A DNA stretch of 64,000 nucleotides. It comes from DATENM01 sp045807725 (GTDB lineage Bacteria; Acidobacteriota; Blastocatellia; UBA7656). The notes under the pieces are model-generated. The model did not search any database, had not been told where the DNA came from, and was given only the letters and a program-made list of their open reading frames with translations. The position numbers and the translations under genes were made by a program. Shown here one piece after another: positions 1 to 7,483 of this stretch. How positions within the stretch are numbered: the stretch's first letter is position 1; each line of letters starts with the position of its first letter. The stretch covers positions 62,001 through 126,000 of the forward strand of contig JBJMGV010000036.1 in NCBI GenBank assembly GCA_045807725.1, written 5' to 3'.

Positions 1-160
1 CAATGTTGACATCACGCTCCTGACGGAGCTTGTATCGTCATTAGCATCGGTAACTATAAACATTGCGCTCCTACGGAGCTTGTTTGATCTATGGCATCGT
101 GAACTATAAACATTGCGCTCCTCACGGAGCTTGCTTCTTCTATTGCATCGGTAACTATAG
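1..160. repeat. Family A palindromic repeats, three tandem units
   Basis: Three head-to-tail units of roughly 50-57 bp. Each has the palindrome GCTCC(N)(A)CGGAGCTTG followed by a spacer ending in GCATCG(G/T)..AACTATAAACATTGC. The same unit recurs, in either orientation, at about 377-402, 5727-5875, 49010-49105, 49320-49348, 54530-54680, 57325-57350 and 57706-57830, always between genes. No ORF is supported here. The units are compatible with a REP-like dispersed repeat; function is unknown. Confidence 0.8.
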
Positions 161-376
161 AGCTTGTCTGAGAAGCCCTGAAGGGGCGCGATTCGACAGC
201 CCAGGGCATCGCCCTGGGTGAGCGGCAGGGCCAACCGCCAAGCCCTGAAAGGGCGCACTAGGTGATCGGTTATTGCGCCCTTTCAGGGCTTGCGGAATTG
301 ACGCTGAGTGTACCCAGCCCGTTGGGCTGGGCTATTGAATCCCGCCCCTTCAGGGCTTTTCAGACACGCTCTATAA
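156..376. repeat. Family B cloverleaf repeat element, copy 1
   Basis: An element of about 217 bp sitting at a TATA inside a family A unit. The two ends are inverted repeats of about 36 bp, from TAGAGC..TGTCTGA at the left to TCAGACACGCTCTA at the right, with the right end better preserved. Inside are three hairpins: GCCCAGGGC/GCCCTGGG near 200-220, an inner 17-bp stem (241-257 with 274-290), and ACCCAGCCC/GGGCTGGGCT near 313-335. The loop at 258-273 is the reverse complement of the same loop in copies 2 and 3, while the flanks keep the same orientation. Confidence 0.8.
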
Positions 377-402
377 ACATTGCGCTCCTGACGGAGCTTG
401 GG

Positions 403-469
403 AACTATCAACTCACAACTGTCAACGATCAACTGGCCACTGGCCACTCGCCACTGACCACTGACCACT
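403..469. repeat. Heptameric tandem repeats at a gene end
   Basis: Five AACNNNC-type heptamers (403-437) run into GGCCACT, GGCCACT, CGCCACT, GACCACT, GACCACT (435-469), all spaced by exactly 7 bp. The last unit overlaps the TAG stop codon (468-470, minus strand) of the neighbouring J-domain gene. The pattern resembles the short tandemly repeated repetitive (STRR) heptamers known from cyanobacteria, though the sequences differ. Confidence 0.8.
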
Positions 470-2213
470 ATTTCTTGAACAGCTTCTTGGCAATCGAACC
501 GAAGTCTTGCTTCCAGATGCTGACATCGTGCGCTTTCTTGGTGGCCGGGCTGTTGAGTTCTTTGCGGGCCTTGCGGCTGTCGGGGTCGATTTGCAGGGCG
601 GCGCGGAAGAAGGCTTCAGCTTTCTTTGGCAGGCCGACTTCTTTGTAGAGGTTGCCCAGCTTGAGGCGTATCTGCGAGTTGTAAGGCTCAAGCTCGGCGG
701 CGCGCTGCAAATGTTCATCGGCCTCGCGGCGCGTGCGCGGATTGCGCAGCAGAGCCATGCCGAGATGAAAATGATAGGCCGACTTGCTGTCGTCGAACTT
801 GATGGCCTCGCGCAGCAAGTGGACCGCCGCGTGATATTCCTTACGTTCGTAACGCGCCCTGCCTTGATTAAAATAATGCTCGGCCAGTTGCGCCGGGTTC
901 GTGCCCGAATTCTTCGGGTCAGCCCCGGCTCCAGCAGGCGGCGCGGGTAGCGGGCCGCTCGGCGTCTGAGGTAGCGATGCGCCGGTCGGCTCAGGCGCAG
1001 ACGCGTGATTGACCGGGGCGCTCGCCGCTTTCGCTTCGGCGCGCGGGCGTGGCGGCTCAGAAGGTAGCGGGCGCGGCGGGACAGACGATGGCGCGGCGAC
1101 CGGCGCAGCGCGCGGCGCGGGCTTCGGCTCAGGCGAGGGGTCGGCGATGAATGACGGCGGCGGCTTCAGCGGCGTCGTCTGAAAGGCCGCCGCCGGTTTC
1201 TTCAAGCGCGCGTCGTAGACGGCTCGCTGCGCGGCCTCGCTCAAGGTCTGATAGGCTTGCGTAATCAGCGCGAACAGCGCGTCGAGTTTGGGCTTCAGGT
1301 CCGAGTAGCCCGGTTGCCGGTGGCGGTCGGGGTGAAACTTTTTGGCGAGCTGGTAGTAAGCCGCTTTGATCTCGGCGGTCGAAGCGTTGCGACTGATGCC
1401 GAGCACATCATAGAAGTCGGCCTGCGAAAAGAAATGTAATTTACGATCCACTTCTTCGCGCAGGCGGTCGGCGCTCTCGTCCAGTTCCGGCGTCGCCTCG
1501 CTGGTCACATCGCGGTCGTCGCCGACCAACTTCAGCAAGCCCGCGGCCACCAGCGACACCACAGCGCGATGCGCGTCTATGTCCGCAAGCCCGCTCAACA
1601 TGCCAACATCGCTCACGGCAGTCGGCCCCTCGATGCGCGACAGGATATAGCTTTCGACCGGCATCAAGATGCCGGAATCAATCGCCCGACCGTTGGCCCG
1701 TGCGCGCATCAGCACGGCGTCGAGCGGCGCGATGGCTTCAGCCAGTTGCTGATTCCTCGCCATCCGCCGCGCCCCTTCCAGCAAGACATCGGCGGCGCTC
1801 ATATCGAGCGTGTAATCGTGCGCGGCGCGTATGCGCTCGTCGAACTGGTAATCGCCCTGCGTCCACTCGAACAGCGAGAGGATGATCTCCATCACCTGTT
1901 CGCGCACAGCCCGGCGCATCGCTTCGGCGCTGAGCACGCCCATCTCGACGAGTGCGCCGGCCAGGCGCGGCACTTTGCCGGCGCGCCCTTTAGCCGCTTC
2001 GATCTGTTCGGCGCTGACAAGGGATTGCTTGACGAGCAGGTGATCGAGTTGTTCGCCGGTCAGATTGCTGATGGCAAACTTCGGCTCGCCGCTCTCGAAG
2101 AAGATGGCTTTGATCGTCTTGCCGCGCGTCAGGCGCAACAAACCGCTCTCTTGCTTCTGGGCGATTTCACGGATGAGATCGGTGATGAGTTTTGCGCCGA
2201 GTTGTCCTTGCAC
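468..2213 (-). CDS. DUF4388-like / J-domain / TPR fusion protein
   Basis: A 581-residue cytosolic protein with no signal peptide. Residues 1-140 resemble the DUF4388 (PATAN-like) module common in gliding and surface-signalling bacteria. Residues 266-336 are a J domain with an intact HPD at 294-296, the motif that stimulates DnaK ATPase. Residues 340-435 are a Pro/Ala-rich linker, and residues 443-550 form about three TPRs. The protein probably recruits Hsp70 to a partner held by the TPRs; the substrate is unknown. The start is a GTG at 2213 with only a weak upstream AGGT. The stop codon lies inside a heptamer repeat array. A fold search for residues 1-140 would settle the first module. Confidence 0.8.
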   Translation of the reverse strand: MQGQLGAKLITDLIREIAQKQESGLLRLTRGKTIKAIFFESGEPKFAISNLTGEQLDHLLVKQSLVSAEQIEAAKGRAGKVPRLAGALVEMGVLSAEAMRRAVREQVMEIILSLFEWTQGDYQFDERIRAAHDYTLDMSAADVLLEGARRMARNQQLAEAIAPLDAVLMRARANGRAIDSGILMPVESYILSRIEGPTAVSDVGMLSGLADIDAHRAVVSLVAAGLLKLVGDDRDVTSEATPELDESADRLREEVDRKLHFFSQADFYDVLGISRNASTAEIKAAYYQLAKKFHPDRHRQPGYSDLKPKLDALFALITQAYQTLSEAAQRAVYDARLKKPAAAFQTTPLKPPPSFIADPSPEPKPAPRAAPVAAPSSVPPRPLPSEPPRPRAEAKAASAPVNHASAPEPTGASLPQTPSGPLPAPPAGAGADPKNSGTNPAQLAEHYFNQGRARYERKEYHAAVHLLREAIKFDDSKSAYHFHLGMALLRNPRTRREADEHLQRAAELEPYNSQIRLKLGNLYKEVGLPKKAEAFFRAALQIDPDSRKARKELNSPATKKAHDVSIWKQDFGSIAKKLFKK

Positions 2214-2394
2214 CCCAAGACCTGACGTGACGGGCTACAGAGAACCGTAACCGCGTGACTGCTGAACCGGGACATTTATACAGGGGCAGGGCGAATTCAT
2301 TTTAGGTCGGATGCCGACCCCGCGCAATAGTATTGAACGCCTCACCGCCCCCCCTGCAAACGAGATTGCCAACCGAGAGCCGATCAAATAAAAA

Positions 2395-2433
2395 CTCCTG
2401 AGAGCTTGACTGTCAGATCTCGTCTCTCAGGAG
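2395..2433 (+). promoter_or_regulatory. Hairpin sequestering the transposase ribosome binding site
   Basis: CTCCTGAGAG (2395-2404) and CTCTCAGGAG (2424-2433) form a perfect 10-bp stem. The 3' arm contains most of the AGGAGGA Shine-Dalgarno (2429-2435) of the transposase whose ATG is at 2444. Transcripts reading in from outside the element would fold this stem and hide the site. This arrangement is known to limit transposase translation in other insertion sequences (for example IS10 and IS50). Confidence 0.65.
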
Positions 2434-2443
2434 GACATTCTTC

Positions 2444-3598
2444 ATGTCTTGGTTCGATTTATACTTCCTCATCCGCCTCATGACAACTGATTGGCGCGTC
2501 GGAGGCCGCACTTGCTTTGCCGCCTTGGTCTCGGCTTTCCTCTATCACGAGCGCTTCCACTCCGCCAATGCCGTCGATCATCTCGCTCGCATCCGCCGCT
2601 TGGCTCGTCGCCAAGCCTATCGCAAGATCGAGAAGTTCCTCCATCGCAAAACCATGAATCTGGACTCGGTCTGGCAATGGCTCTGGGATCATTACACGGC
2701 GCAGATCAAAGACTGCTTCGTACTCGTTGATTGGACGATGTGGAAAGATGGTCGGCAAGTCTTGATGGCGGCGCTGGCCCACGCCGGACGCTGTCTGCCC
2801 TTCTTTGCCGTCGCTTACCATATCCAAAAGATGCTGCGCTCGCAGAATCAAGCTGAGCACGCTTTCTTCTTGCTGTTGAGTCGGCTCAAGCGCCAGGGTC
2901 AGCAAATTACCTGCATTAATGATCGCGGTTTTGCACGCATCAGCCTGATCAAAGCATTCCATCACGACAACCTGCGCTTCATCACGCGGGTCTGTCACAA
3001 CACCTATTTTGCCAGCCAGCACTACAGCGGCTTGCTGCGCGATTATGCCATTAAAGAAGGCGGGCTGGTGGATTTTGGAGAAGGCCTCTTGGGCAAAGAC
3101 GCGAAGAACCAGGCGACCGTACGGCTAGTGGTCTATCGTGGCCGTGGGCACAAGGCGGCCTGGTTTCTGGCCACGGATCGCTTGGATCTGACGGCCAATC
3201 AGGTGGCGAGTCTGTATGTCAGACGCATGGGGATTGAGAGTGGTTTCAGAGATACGAAAGGAAGTCGCTTTGGTTGGGGGTTAAAGCAGATTGGCTTGCG
3301 TAGCGATGTGCAACTGAGTGTGCTATGGGCGGCGGCGATGGTGGCTTATGCCTTGCGAATGGCGGCAGGAGCGAGTGTGGTGAAGCAAGATGAGCAAGCG
3401 CAATTCAACTGGACGAAGAAAGGGCCACGGCGAAGTCTGCTGTCGGTGGGGCGCAATGCGCTGAGTTCGGGCTTGTTAAAAAGCGACGAAATTATCAAAC
3501 AACTGCCGAAGTTGGCGTTGCGTTTAAGTGATCTGAAGTTGGTGAAGGAAGAAAAGCCTGTAAAAAGCCGCGCCAAGGCCGCTGGAGCTAAATCCTGA
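2444..3598 (+). CDS. IS4-family DDE transposase
   Basis: A 384-residue transposase, apparently intact. The catalytic triad is visible as D96 (VLVDWT), D160 (INDRG) and E265. The last lies in the IS4 YREK signature Y258-x2-R261-x3-E265-x6-K272, with exact spacing. The C-terminus is lysine-rich. The ATG at 2444 follows a strong AGGAGGA that is occluded by an upstream hairpin. The protein would catalyse hairpin-type cut-and-paste transposition of the surrounding element. No frameshift or stop is seen, so the copy may be active. Confidence 0.9.
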   Translation: MSWFDLYFLIRLMTTDWRVGGRTCFAALVSAFLYHERFHSANAVDHLARIRRLARRQAYRKIEKFLHRKTMNLDSVWQWLWDHYTAQIKDCFVLVDWTMWKDGRQVLMAALAHAGRCLPFFAVAYHIQKMLRSQNQAEHAFFLLLSRLKRQGQQITCINDRGFARISLIKAFHHDNLRFITRVCHNTYFASQHYSGLLRDYAIKEGGLVDFGEGLLGKDAKNQATVRLVVYRGRGHKAAWFLATDRLDLTANQVASLYVRRMGIESGFRDTKGSRFGWGLKQIGLRSDVQLSVLWAAAMVAYALRMAAGASVVKQDEQAQFNWTKKGPRRSLLSVGRNALSSGLLKSDEIIKQLPKLALRLSDLKLVKEEKPVKSRAKAAGAKS

Positions 3599-3725
3599 AG
3601 ACGGGGGGCGGTGAGACTCATCAATGTCCTACCTCTCGCCGGCCTCTTTTCGCCGGACGCTTTGTCCCGGAGATGCTTCGATCCTGCTCCCGCTTATCTT
3701 CGTCTTGTGCTATGTTCATCATCCA

Positions 3726-4391
3726 ATGGCCGCGATTGATTGGTTCCCATTGTCGCTTTCATTACGAGTTGCATTGGCGGCGACCGCGATGGTGGTCGTG
3801 ATCGGCGTAGCGCTCGGCTGGCTGTTGGCGCGGCGGCGATTTTTCGGGCGCGAATTGCTCGATGCGTTCGTCACGCTGCCGCTGGTGTTGCCGCCGACGG
3901 TGCTCGGTTATTACCTGCTGGTCGCGCTTGGCCGTTCGAGCTTTCTCGGGCGGGCGATTGAATCATTGACCGGCGCGCCGCTGGTCTTCACCTGGCGCGG
4001 CGCGGTCATCGCTGCCGCCAGCGGCGCATTGCCTTTAGTAGTCAAGACTACGCGCGCGGCGATTGCGGCGGTGGACGGCGATCTCGAAGACGCGGCGCGC
4101 ACACTCGGCCAATCCGAGTGGCGTGTCTTCTGGCGCGTGACCTTGCCGCTTGCGTCGCGCGGCATATTGGCGGCGGCGATGCTGGCCTTCGCGCGCTCGC
4201 TCGGCGATTTCGGCGCGACGCTGATGGTCGCGGGCAACATTCCGGGCCGCACGCAGACCGCCGCGATTGCCATCTACGACGCCACGCAGGCGGGCCGCGA
4301 CGATTATGCGCTGGCGCTCGTGCTGATCCTTTCAGCCATCGCCCTGGCGTTTGTTTACGCCACGAATAAATTAGTGACAAGCGACAAATAA
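3726..4391 (+). CDS. modB: Molybdate ABC transporter permease ModB
   Basis: A 221-residue inner-membrane permease with five or so hydrophobic segments. It carries the cytoplasmic EAA-type loop around EDAARTLGQSEWRVFW, which docks onto the ATPase. The N-terminus MAAIDWFPLSLSLRVA matches how ModB/CysT-type permeases begin. The longer reading from 3624 adds 34 unlikely residues next to the IS end, so 3726 is preferred. The gene lies 100 bp upstream of modC. The usual substrate-binding gene modA is absent: the IS element occupies the upstream position. Confidence 0.88.
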   Translation: MAAIDWFPLSLSLRVALAATAMVVVIGVALGWLLARRRFFGRELLDAFVTLPLVLPPTVLGYYLLVALGRSSFLGRAIESLTGAPLVFTWRGAVIAAASGALPLVVKTTRAAIAAVDGDLEDAARTLGQSEWRVFWRVTLPLASRGILAAAMLAFARSLGDFGATLMVAGNIPGRTQTAAIAIYDATQAGRDDYALALVLILSAIALAFVYATNKLVTSDK

Positions 4392-4491
4392 ATGATGAAT
4401 GCGGAATGATGAATGATGAACTGCGAATGACCCTCGACCAGTCGCTCGCTGTTCCTGATTCATCATTCATCATTCATCGTTCATCGTTTCT
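4392..4491. repeat. Heptameric repeats between modB and modC
   Basis: ATTCATC, ATTCATC, ATTCATC, GTTCATC occupy 4458-4485 with exact 7-bp spacing. An inverted, less regular set (GATGAAT-type) lies at 4394-4420, so the spacer could fold back on itself. It ends six bases before the modC ATG, leaving no visible Shine-Dalgarno. Confidence 0.75.
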
Positions 4492-5637
4492 ATGACGTTG
4501 TCGGTCAACATCAATAAGAGCTTGAGCCATCGCCGCAAGCTGAACGGGGCCGTCCGCGCCGCCGCGTCTGAAGCGAACGCGGGCGAGGCGAATGGTTTCC
4601 TGCTCAATATCGAGTTCGTGGCTCGTCCGGGCGTGACGATTCTGTTTGGCGCGTCGGGTTCGGGGAAGACGACGACGCTGAAATCCGTCGCCGGCATCCT
4701 GCGTCCCGACGCCGGGCGCATCACGGTTGGCGACACTGTGCTGTTTGATTCTGAGCGTGCCATTGACTTGCCGATACGCCGGCGCGGCGTCGGTTACGTC
4801 TTTCAAAACCTTGCGCTCTTTCCCCACCTCTCGGCGCGCGAGAATGTCGAATTCGGGATGGCGGGCGGCGGGCGGCGCGAGCGCGCGATGGAACTGCTGC
4901 GCGCCTTTCACGTCGCCCACACCGCCGAGCGCCAGCCGCGCCAGATTTCCGGCGGCGAAGCGCAGCGCGTTGCCTTCGCGCGGGCGCTCGCCTCTGGCCC
5001 GCGCATCCTGTTGCTCGATGAGCCGCTGTCAGCCATTGACGAAACGACCAAGCTCGCCATCATCAGCGATCTCAAGGCGCTCAACCGCGAGCTGCGCTTG
5101 CCGATTATTTACGTGACGCACAGCCGCGAAGAGGCAATGACGCTCGGCGAGCGGGTGATTGTTTTCGAGCGCGGTCGCATCGTCGCCGAAGGTGAACCGC
5201 TTGAAGTCTTCAGCGTGCCGGCCCGCGCCAGCGTCGCTCGCTTGACCGGCGTCGAGAACCTCTTCCCCGGACGCATCGTCGCTCGTCACGAAGCGGGCGG
5301 CACCATGACTGTCGAGATCACCGACGCGGGCGGCGTGTGTCAGATCGATGTGCCGTTCGGGCGCGAAGCCGTGGGCGAGCAAGTCCGCGTCGCCGTGCCT
5401 TCGGGCGACATTCTACTGGCGCTTGACGAGCCGCACGGCACGTCGGCGCGCAACCGCCTGCGTGGGCGCATTGTGGCGATTGAAGACAAAGGCGGGCGGT
5501 CACTGGCCAGCGTGACGAGCGGCGTCCTGTGGCGAGCCAGCCTGACGCGCGAAGCGGTTAAGGAGTTGGACCTGCATTGCGGTAAAGAAATCTGGCTCGC
5601 CTTCAAAACCCACTCCTGTTATCTACTCGATGAATGA
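4492..5637 (+). CDS. modC: Molybdate ABC transporter ATPase ModC
   Basis: A 381-residue ABC ATPase. Walker A GASGSGKT is at 53-60, the Q-loop at Q105, signature SGGEAQ at 153-158, Walker B LLLDEP with D176/E177, and the switch His at H210 (YVTHS). The C-terminal 90 or so residues form a TOBE/Mop-like domain, as expected of ModC, which binds oxyanions. It should power ModB. The start at 4492 abuts a heptamer repeat and lacks an obvious ribosome binding site. Sulfate or tungstate specificity cannot be excluded from sequence alone. Confidence 0.88.
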   Translation: MTLSVNINKSLSHRRKLNGAVRAAASEANAGEANGFLLNIEFVARPGVTILFGASGSGKTTTLKSVAGILRPDAGRITVGDTVLFDSERAIDLPIRRRGVGYVFQNLALFPHLSARENVEFGMAGGGRRERAMELLRAFHVAHTAERQPRQISGGEAQRVAFARALASGPRILLLDEPLSAIDETTKLAIISDLKALNRELRLPIIYVTHSREEAMTLGERVIVFERGRIVAEGEPLEVFSVPARASVARLTGVENLFPGRIVARHEAGGTMTVEITDAGGVCQIDVPFGREAVGEQVRVAVPSGDILLALDEPHGTSARNRLRGRIVAIEDKGGRSLASVTSGVLWRASLTREAVKELDLHCGKEIWLAFKTHSCYLLDE

Positions 5638-5655
5638 CTCAGGCTCAAGGATGAG

Positions 5656-5905
5656 GAAGCAGGAAACAGGAGGCAGAAAGCAGAAGCAGGAGGCAGGAAG
5701 CAGAAGCATGAAGCAGTCAGTTGTGTAGGTCTAAGCTCCGTTAGGAGCGCAATGTTTATAGTTCACGATGCGATAGATCAAACAAGCTCCGTCAGGAGCG
5801 CAATGTTGACATCACGCTCCTGACGGAGCTTCGTCACATCCTTCAGCCATATCTATAAATAGGTCGTCCCTACGGGACTAACTGGTCACTGGCAACTCAC
5901 AACTA
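5656..5905. repeat. Heptamer repeats plus inverted family A units
   Basis: 5656-5715 is a run of GAAGCAG/GAGGCAG-type 6- and 7-mers. 5727-5875 holds family A units in the opposite orientation to those at position 1: AAGCTCCGT(T/C)AGGAGCGCAATG twice, a facing CGCTCCTGACGGAGCTT, then GTCCCTACGGGAC, a variant palindrome. There is no coding potential. The stretch separates convergent modC and hpt. Confidence 0.75.
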
Positions 5906-6481
5906 TCAACTGCCTCCTGCTTCCTGCCTCCTGCTTCCTGCCTCCTGATCGAAGCGCAGCGCCGCGATGTGCGGCAGGTTGCGGTAGCGTTGCTGGTAAT
6001 CGAGGCCGTAGCCGACGACGAAAAGATCGGGGATGACAAAGCCGCGATAGGCAATCGGCAGATCAATGATGCGGCGCGCGGAGCGGTCGAGCAACGTGCA
6101 GAGCGCCAGGCTCGCCGGGTTGCGCCGCTTGAGATTCTGGAACAGGTAGTTGGCTGTCAGGCCCGTGTCGATAATGTCTTCGACCATCAGGACGTGGCGA
6201 CCGGCAATGCTCGCTTCGAGGTCTTTGGTGATGCGCACGACGCCTGCCTGGCCGGCGTAAGACGAGATCGCTATGAAGTCAATCGTTGCCGGAATCGTGA
6301 TAGCGCGCAGCAGGTCGGCGGCGAAAACGAACGCGCCTCTGAGGATGGTAACGAGCATAAGATCGCGGTCGCTATACGCGGCAGAGATTTCCTGGCCGAG
6401 CGCTGAAACCCGCTCCTGGAGCCGATCCTGTGTAATCAGCGGTTGTTCCGAAAGAGTTTCATTAGTGAGAAAGCTTTTCAT
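5906..6481 (-). CDS. hpt: Hypoxanthine phosphoribosyltransferase
   Basis: A 191-residue type I phosphoribosyltransferase of purine salvage. It converts hypoxanthine (and guanine) plus PRPP to IMP (GMP). The PRPP loop VEDIIDTGLT is at 100-109. The upstream RG pair (residues 48-49) and the C-terminal purine-binding loop around DLFVVGYGLDY fit the family. Residues 179-191 (QEAGSRRQEAGGS) are not part of the fold. They are encoded by five perfect CTGCCTC/CTGCTTC heptamers at 5910-5944, and the TGA stop follows directly. A typical Hpt ends near residue 178, so the repeat has been captured as a tail. The ORF is otherwise complete. Confidence 0.93.
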   Translation of the reverse strand: MKSFLTNETLSEQPLITQDRLQERVSALGQEISAAYSDRDLMLVTILRGAFVFAADLLRAITIPATIDFIAISSYAGQAGVVRITKDLEASIAGRHVLMVEDIIDTGLTANYLFQNLKRRNPASLALCTLLDRSARRIIDLPIAYRGFVIPDLFVVGYGLDYQQRYRNLPHIAALRFDQEAGSRRQEAGGS

Positions 6482-6515
6482 GAAAAATTTCTTTCAATGC
6501 GATGCACTTTTTTAG

Positions 6516-6543
6516 TTGACACGGAAAATATGTGTGCTACTAT
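6516..6543 (+). promoter_or_regulatory. Sigma-70-type promoter for the structured RNA
   Basis: A consensus TTGACA at 6516-6521 is followed by a 16-bp spacer and TACTAT at 6538-6543. It points away from hpt, which starts at 6481 on the other strand. Transcription would begin near 6550, exactly where the hairpin-rich region starts. No ORF follows on this strand before the U-run at 6798. Confidence 0.65.
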
Positions 6544-6550
6544 CAGCGAG

Positions 6551-6798
6551 CTTGGTTGGCAACAGCCAGGTTCGATCCCGAGAGGTTTTGTTTGAAGTCT
6601 TCAGGCTCACTGAATTGCTGAAACCCCGCAAGGGGTGACGGTATGAAGGCGAAACTTCAGAGTGATGATCGAGGCCCGCAAGGGTTTCGCACGCTGAGAG
6701 TCTTCGGATTTTTGGCAGGGGAGGTTCGCAAGAACATCCCGCATAACACTGGGGGCCAGGAGACGGATTACAGGATCACTCGGGATCGCTATTTTTTT
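6551..6798 (+). ncRNA. Candidate structured non-coding RNA, unassigned family
   Basis: About 248 nt between a near-consensus promoter and a U-run. A long-range 10-bp stem, CGATCCCGAG (6573-6582) with CTCGGGATCG (6779-6788), closes the molecule and is followed by TTTTTTT (6792-6798). Inside are three hairpins all capped by GCAA tetraloops: CCCC-GCAA-GGGG (6624-6635), CCC-GCAA-GGG with an outer CGA/TCG (6670-6689), and GGGAgGTTC-GCAA-GAACaTCCC (6719-6740). A further stem pairs TCACTGAA (6607-6614) with TTCAGagTGA (6656-6665). A 5' hairpin TTGGC-AACA-GCCAG lies at 6556-6569. Neighbouring genes on both sides run the other way, so this is a separate transcription unit. I see no conserved RNase P, SRP or tmRNA cores; 6S RNA is not excluded but the multibranch shape is unlike it. 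Confidence 0.6.
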
Positions 6799-6886
6799 GC
6801 CTGAAATCTGTCGCATCTTCGATTCCGTCATCGCCTCGCCTGACGCCATCTCAATTCACCCATCGACTCGCTCCTGACTCGCGCCG

Positions 6887-7483
6887 TCACAAGCTGCCAT
6901 TGCCGTTCATCTGCCACGCGCCGCTGCCGGCGAATTTCTCGATCAGCTTGCGATAATCCGCCGCGTAAAGCACCTTGAAATTGATCTCAGGGTAGAGTTC
7001 GCGCAGGCGGCGAATTTTGCGGTTCTTGCGCGTGACGAGCGGTTGGCGCAACGTAGTCAGCTCAATATAAAGGTCGTGCTGCGGGAGGTAGAAGTCCGGC
7101 GTGAAAAAGCTGGTCGCCTCGCCCGCGTCGTTCCACTCGATGGCGAAGGCGCGCGGCTCGTACTGCCACTCGATGTGATAGAAGGTCAGTATGCGCGCCA
7201 ACTCGGCTTCCGATTGGTTGGCGAAGCGTGGCGGCGGGAACGGTTCAGCCGCCGACGCTGAACTCGCTTCGACAGCGGCGAGCGAGCGCAGAGTTTCGTC
7301 GCGCAGCGAGCCGCTCAAGGCGATGACCTGCTGAGCGGCAGTTGATTGATCCGGTGAAGATATTTCTTTGACGACGAGGACGTGCTGCCCGTCGCGCTCG
7401 TCAATCTGTATGGTTACGTCGGCGCTTGCCGGCTCGCTTTGGCGAGGCGTGCGCTCGCGTCGCTTCGATATGTTGGCCGTCAT
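6887..7483 (-). CDS. PD-(D/E)XK-like nuclease-fold protein
   Basis: A 198-residue cytosolic protein. The first 95 residues are polar and poorly conserved-looking. Residues 95-190 show a restriction-endonuclease-like pattern: a helix with Glu (SEAELARIL), then TPDFYL, then YIELTT, then a basic segment TRKNRKIRRL and a final strand FKVLYAADY. The spacing fits PD-(D/E)XK, with Thr in place of the usual Lys. This could be a nuclease or a catalytically altered relative; no partner methylase or defence gene is nearby. It lies between the structured RNA and RNase Z, reading toward the RNA. Fold prediction would test the assignment. Confidence 0.5.
   Translation of the reverse strand: MTANISKRRERTPRQSEPASADVTIQIDERDGQHVLVVKEISSPDQSTAAQQVIALSGSLRDETLRSLAAVEASSASAAEPFPPPRFANQSEAELARILTFYHIEWQYEPRAFAIEWNDAGEATSFFTPDFYLPQHDLYIELTTLRQPLVTRKNRKIRRLRELYPEINFKVLYAADYRKLIEKFAGSGAWQMNGNGSL

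Larger units (their letters stand above)
2341..3615 (+). mobile_element. IS4-family insertion sequence
   Basis: An element of about 1275 bp bounded by matching inverted repeats: CTCACCGCCCCCC at 2341-2353 and GGGGGGCGGTGAG at 3603-3615 (13 of 13). It holds one transposase gene. No clear target duplication flanks it: TTGAACGC on the left and ACTCATCA on the right do not match. Either the duplication has decayed or the element is flanked by a deletion. It lies directly upstream of modB. Confidence 0.75.

Noticed and set aside
262..648. 128-residue ORF over the family B repeat
   Set aside because: It runs from the repeat into the antisense of the J-domain gene and has no start signal.
3624..3725. 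Extended ModB N-terminus
   Set aside because: The 34 extra residues begin at the IS edge and do not resemble ModB; the ATG at 3726 fits the family.
6565..6582. tRNA T-arm (GGTTCGATCCC)
   Set aside because: The flanks do not form a T stem or acceptor; the bases pair instead in the long closing stem of the candidate RNA.
6607..6849. 80-residue minus-strand ORF
   Set aside because: It is antisense to the structured RNA, lacks a good start and shows no protein-like pattern.
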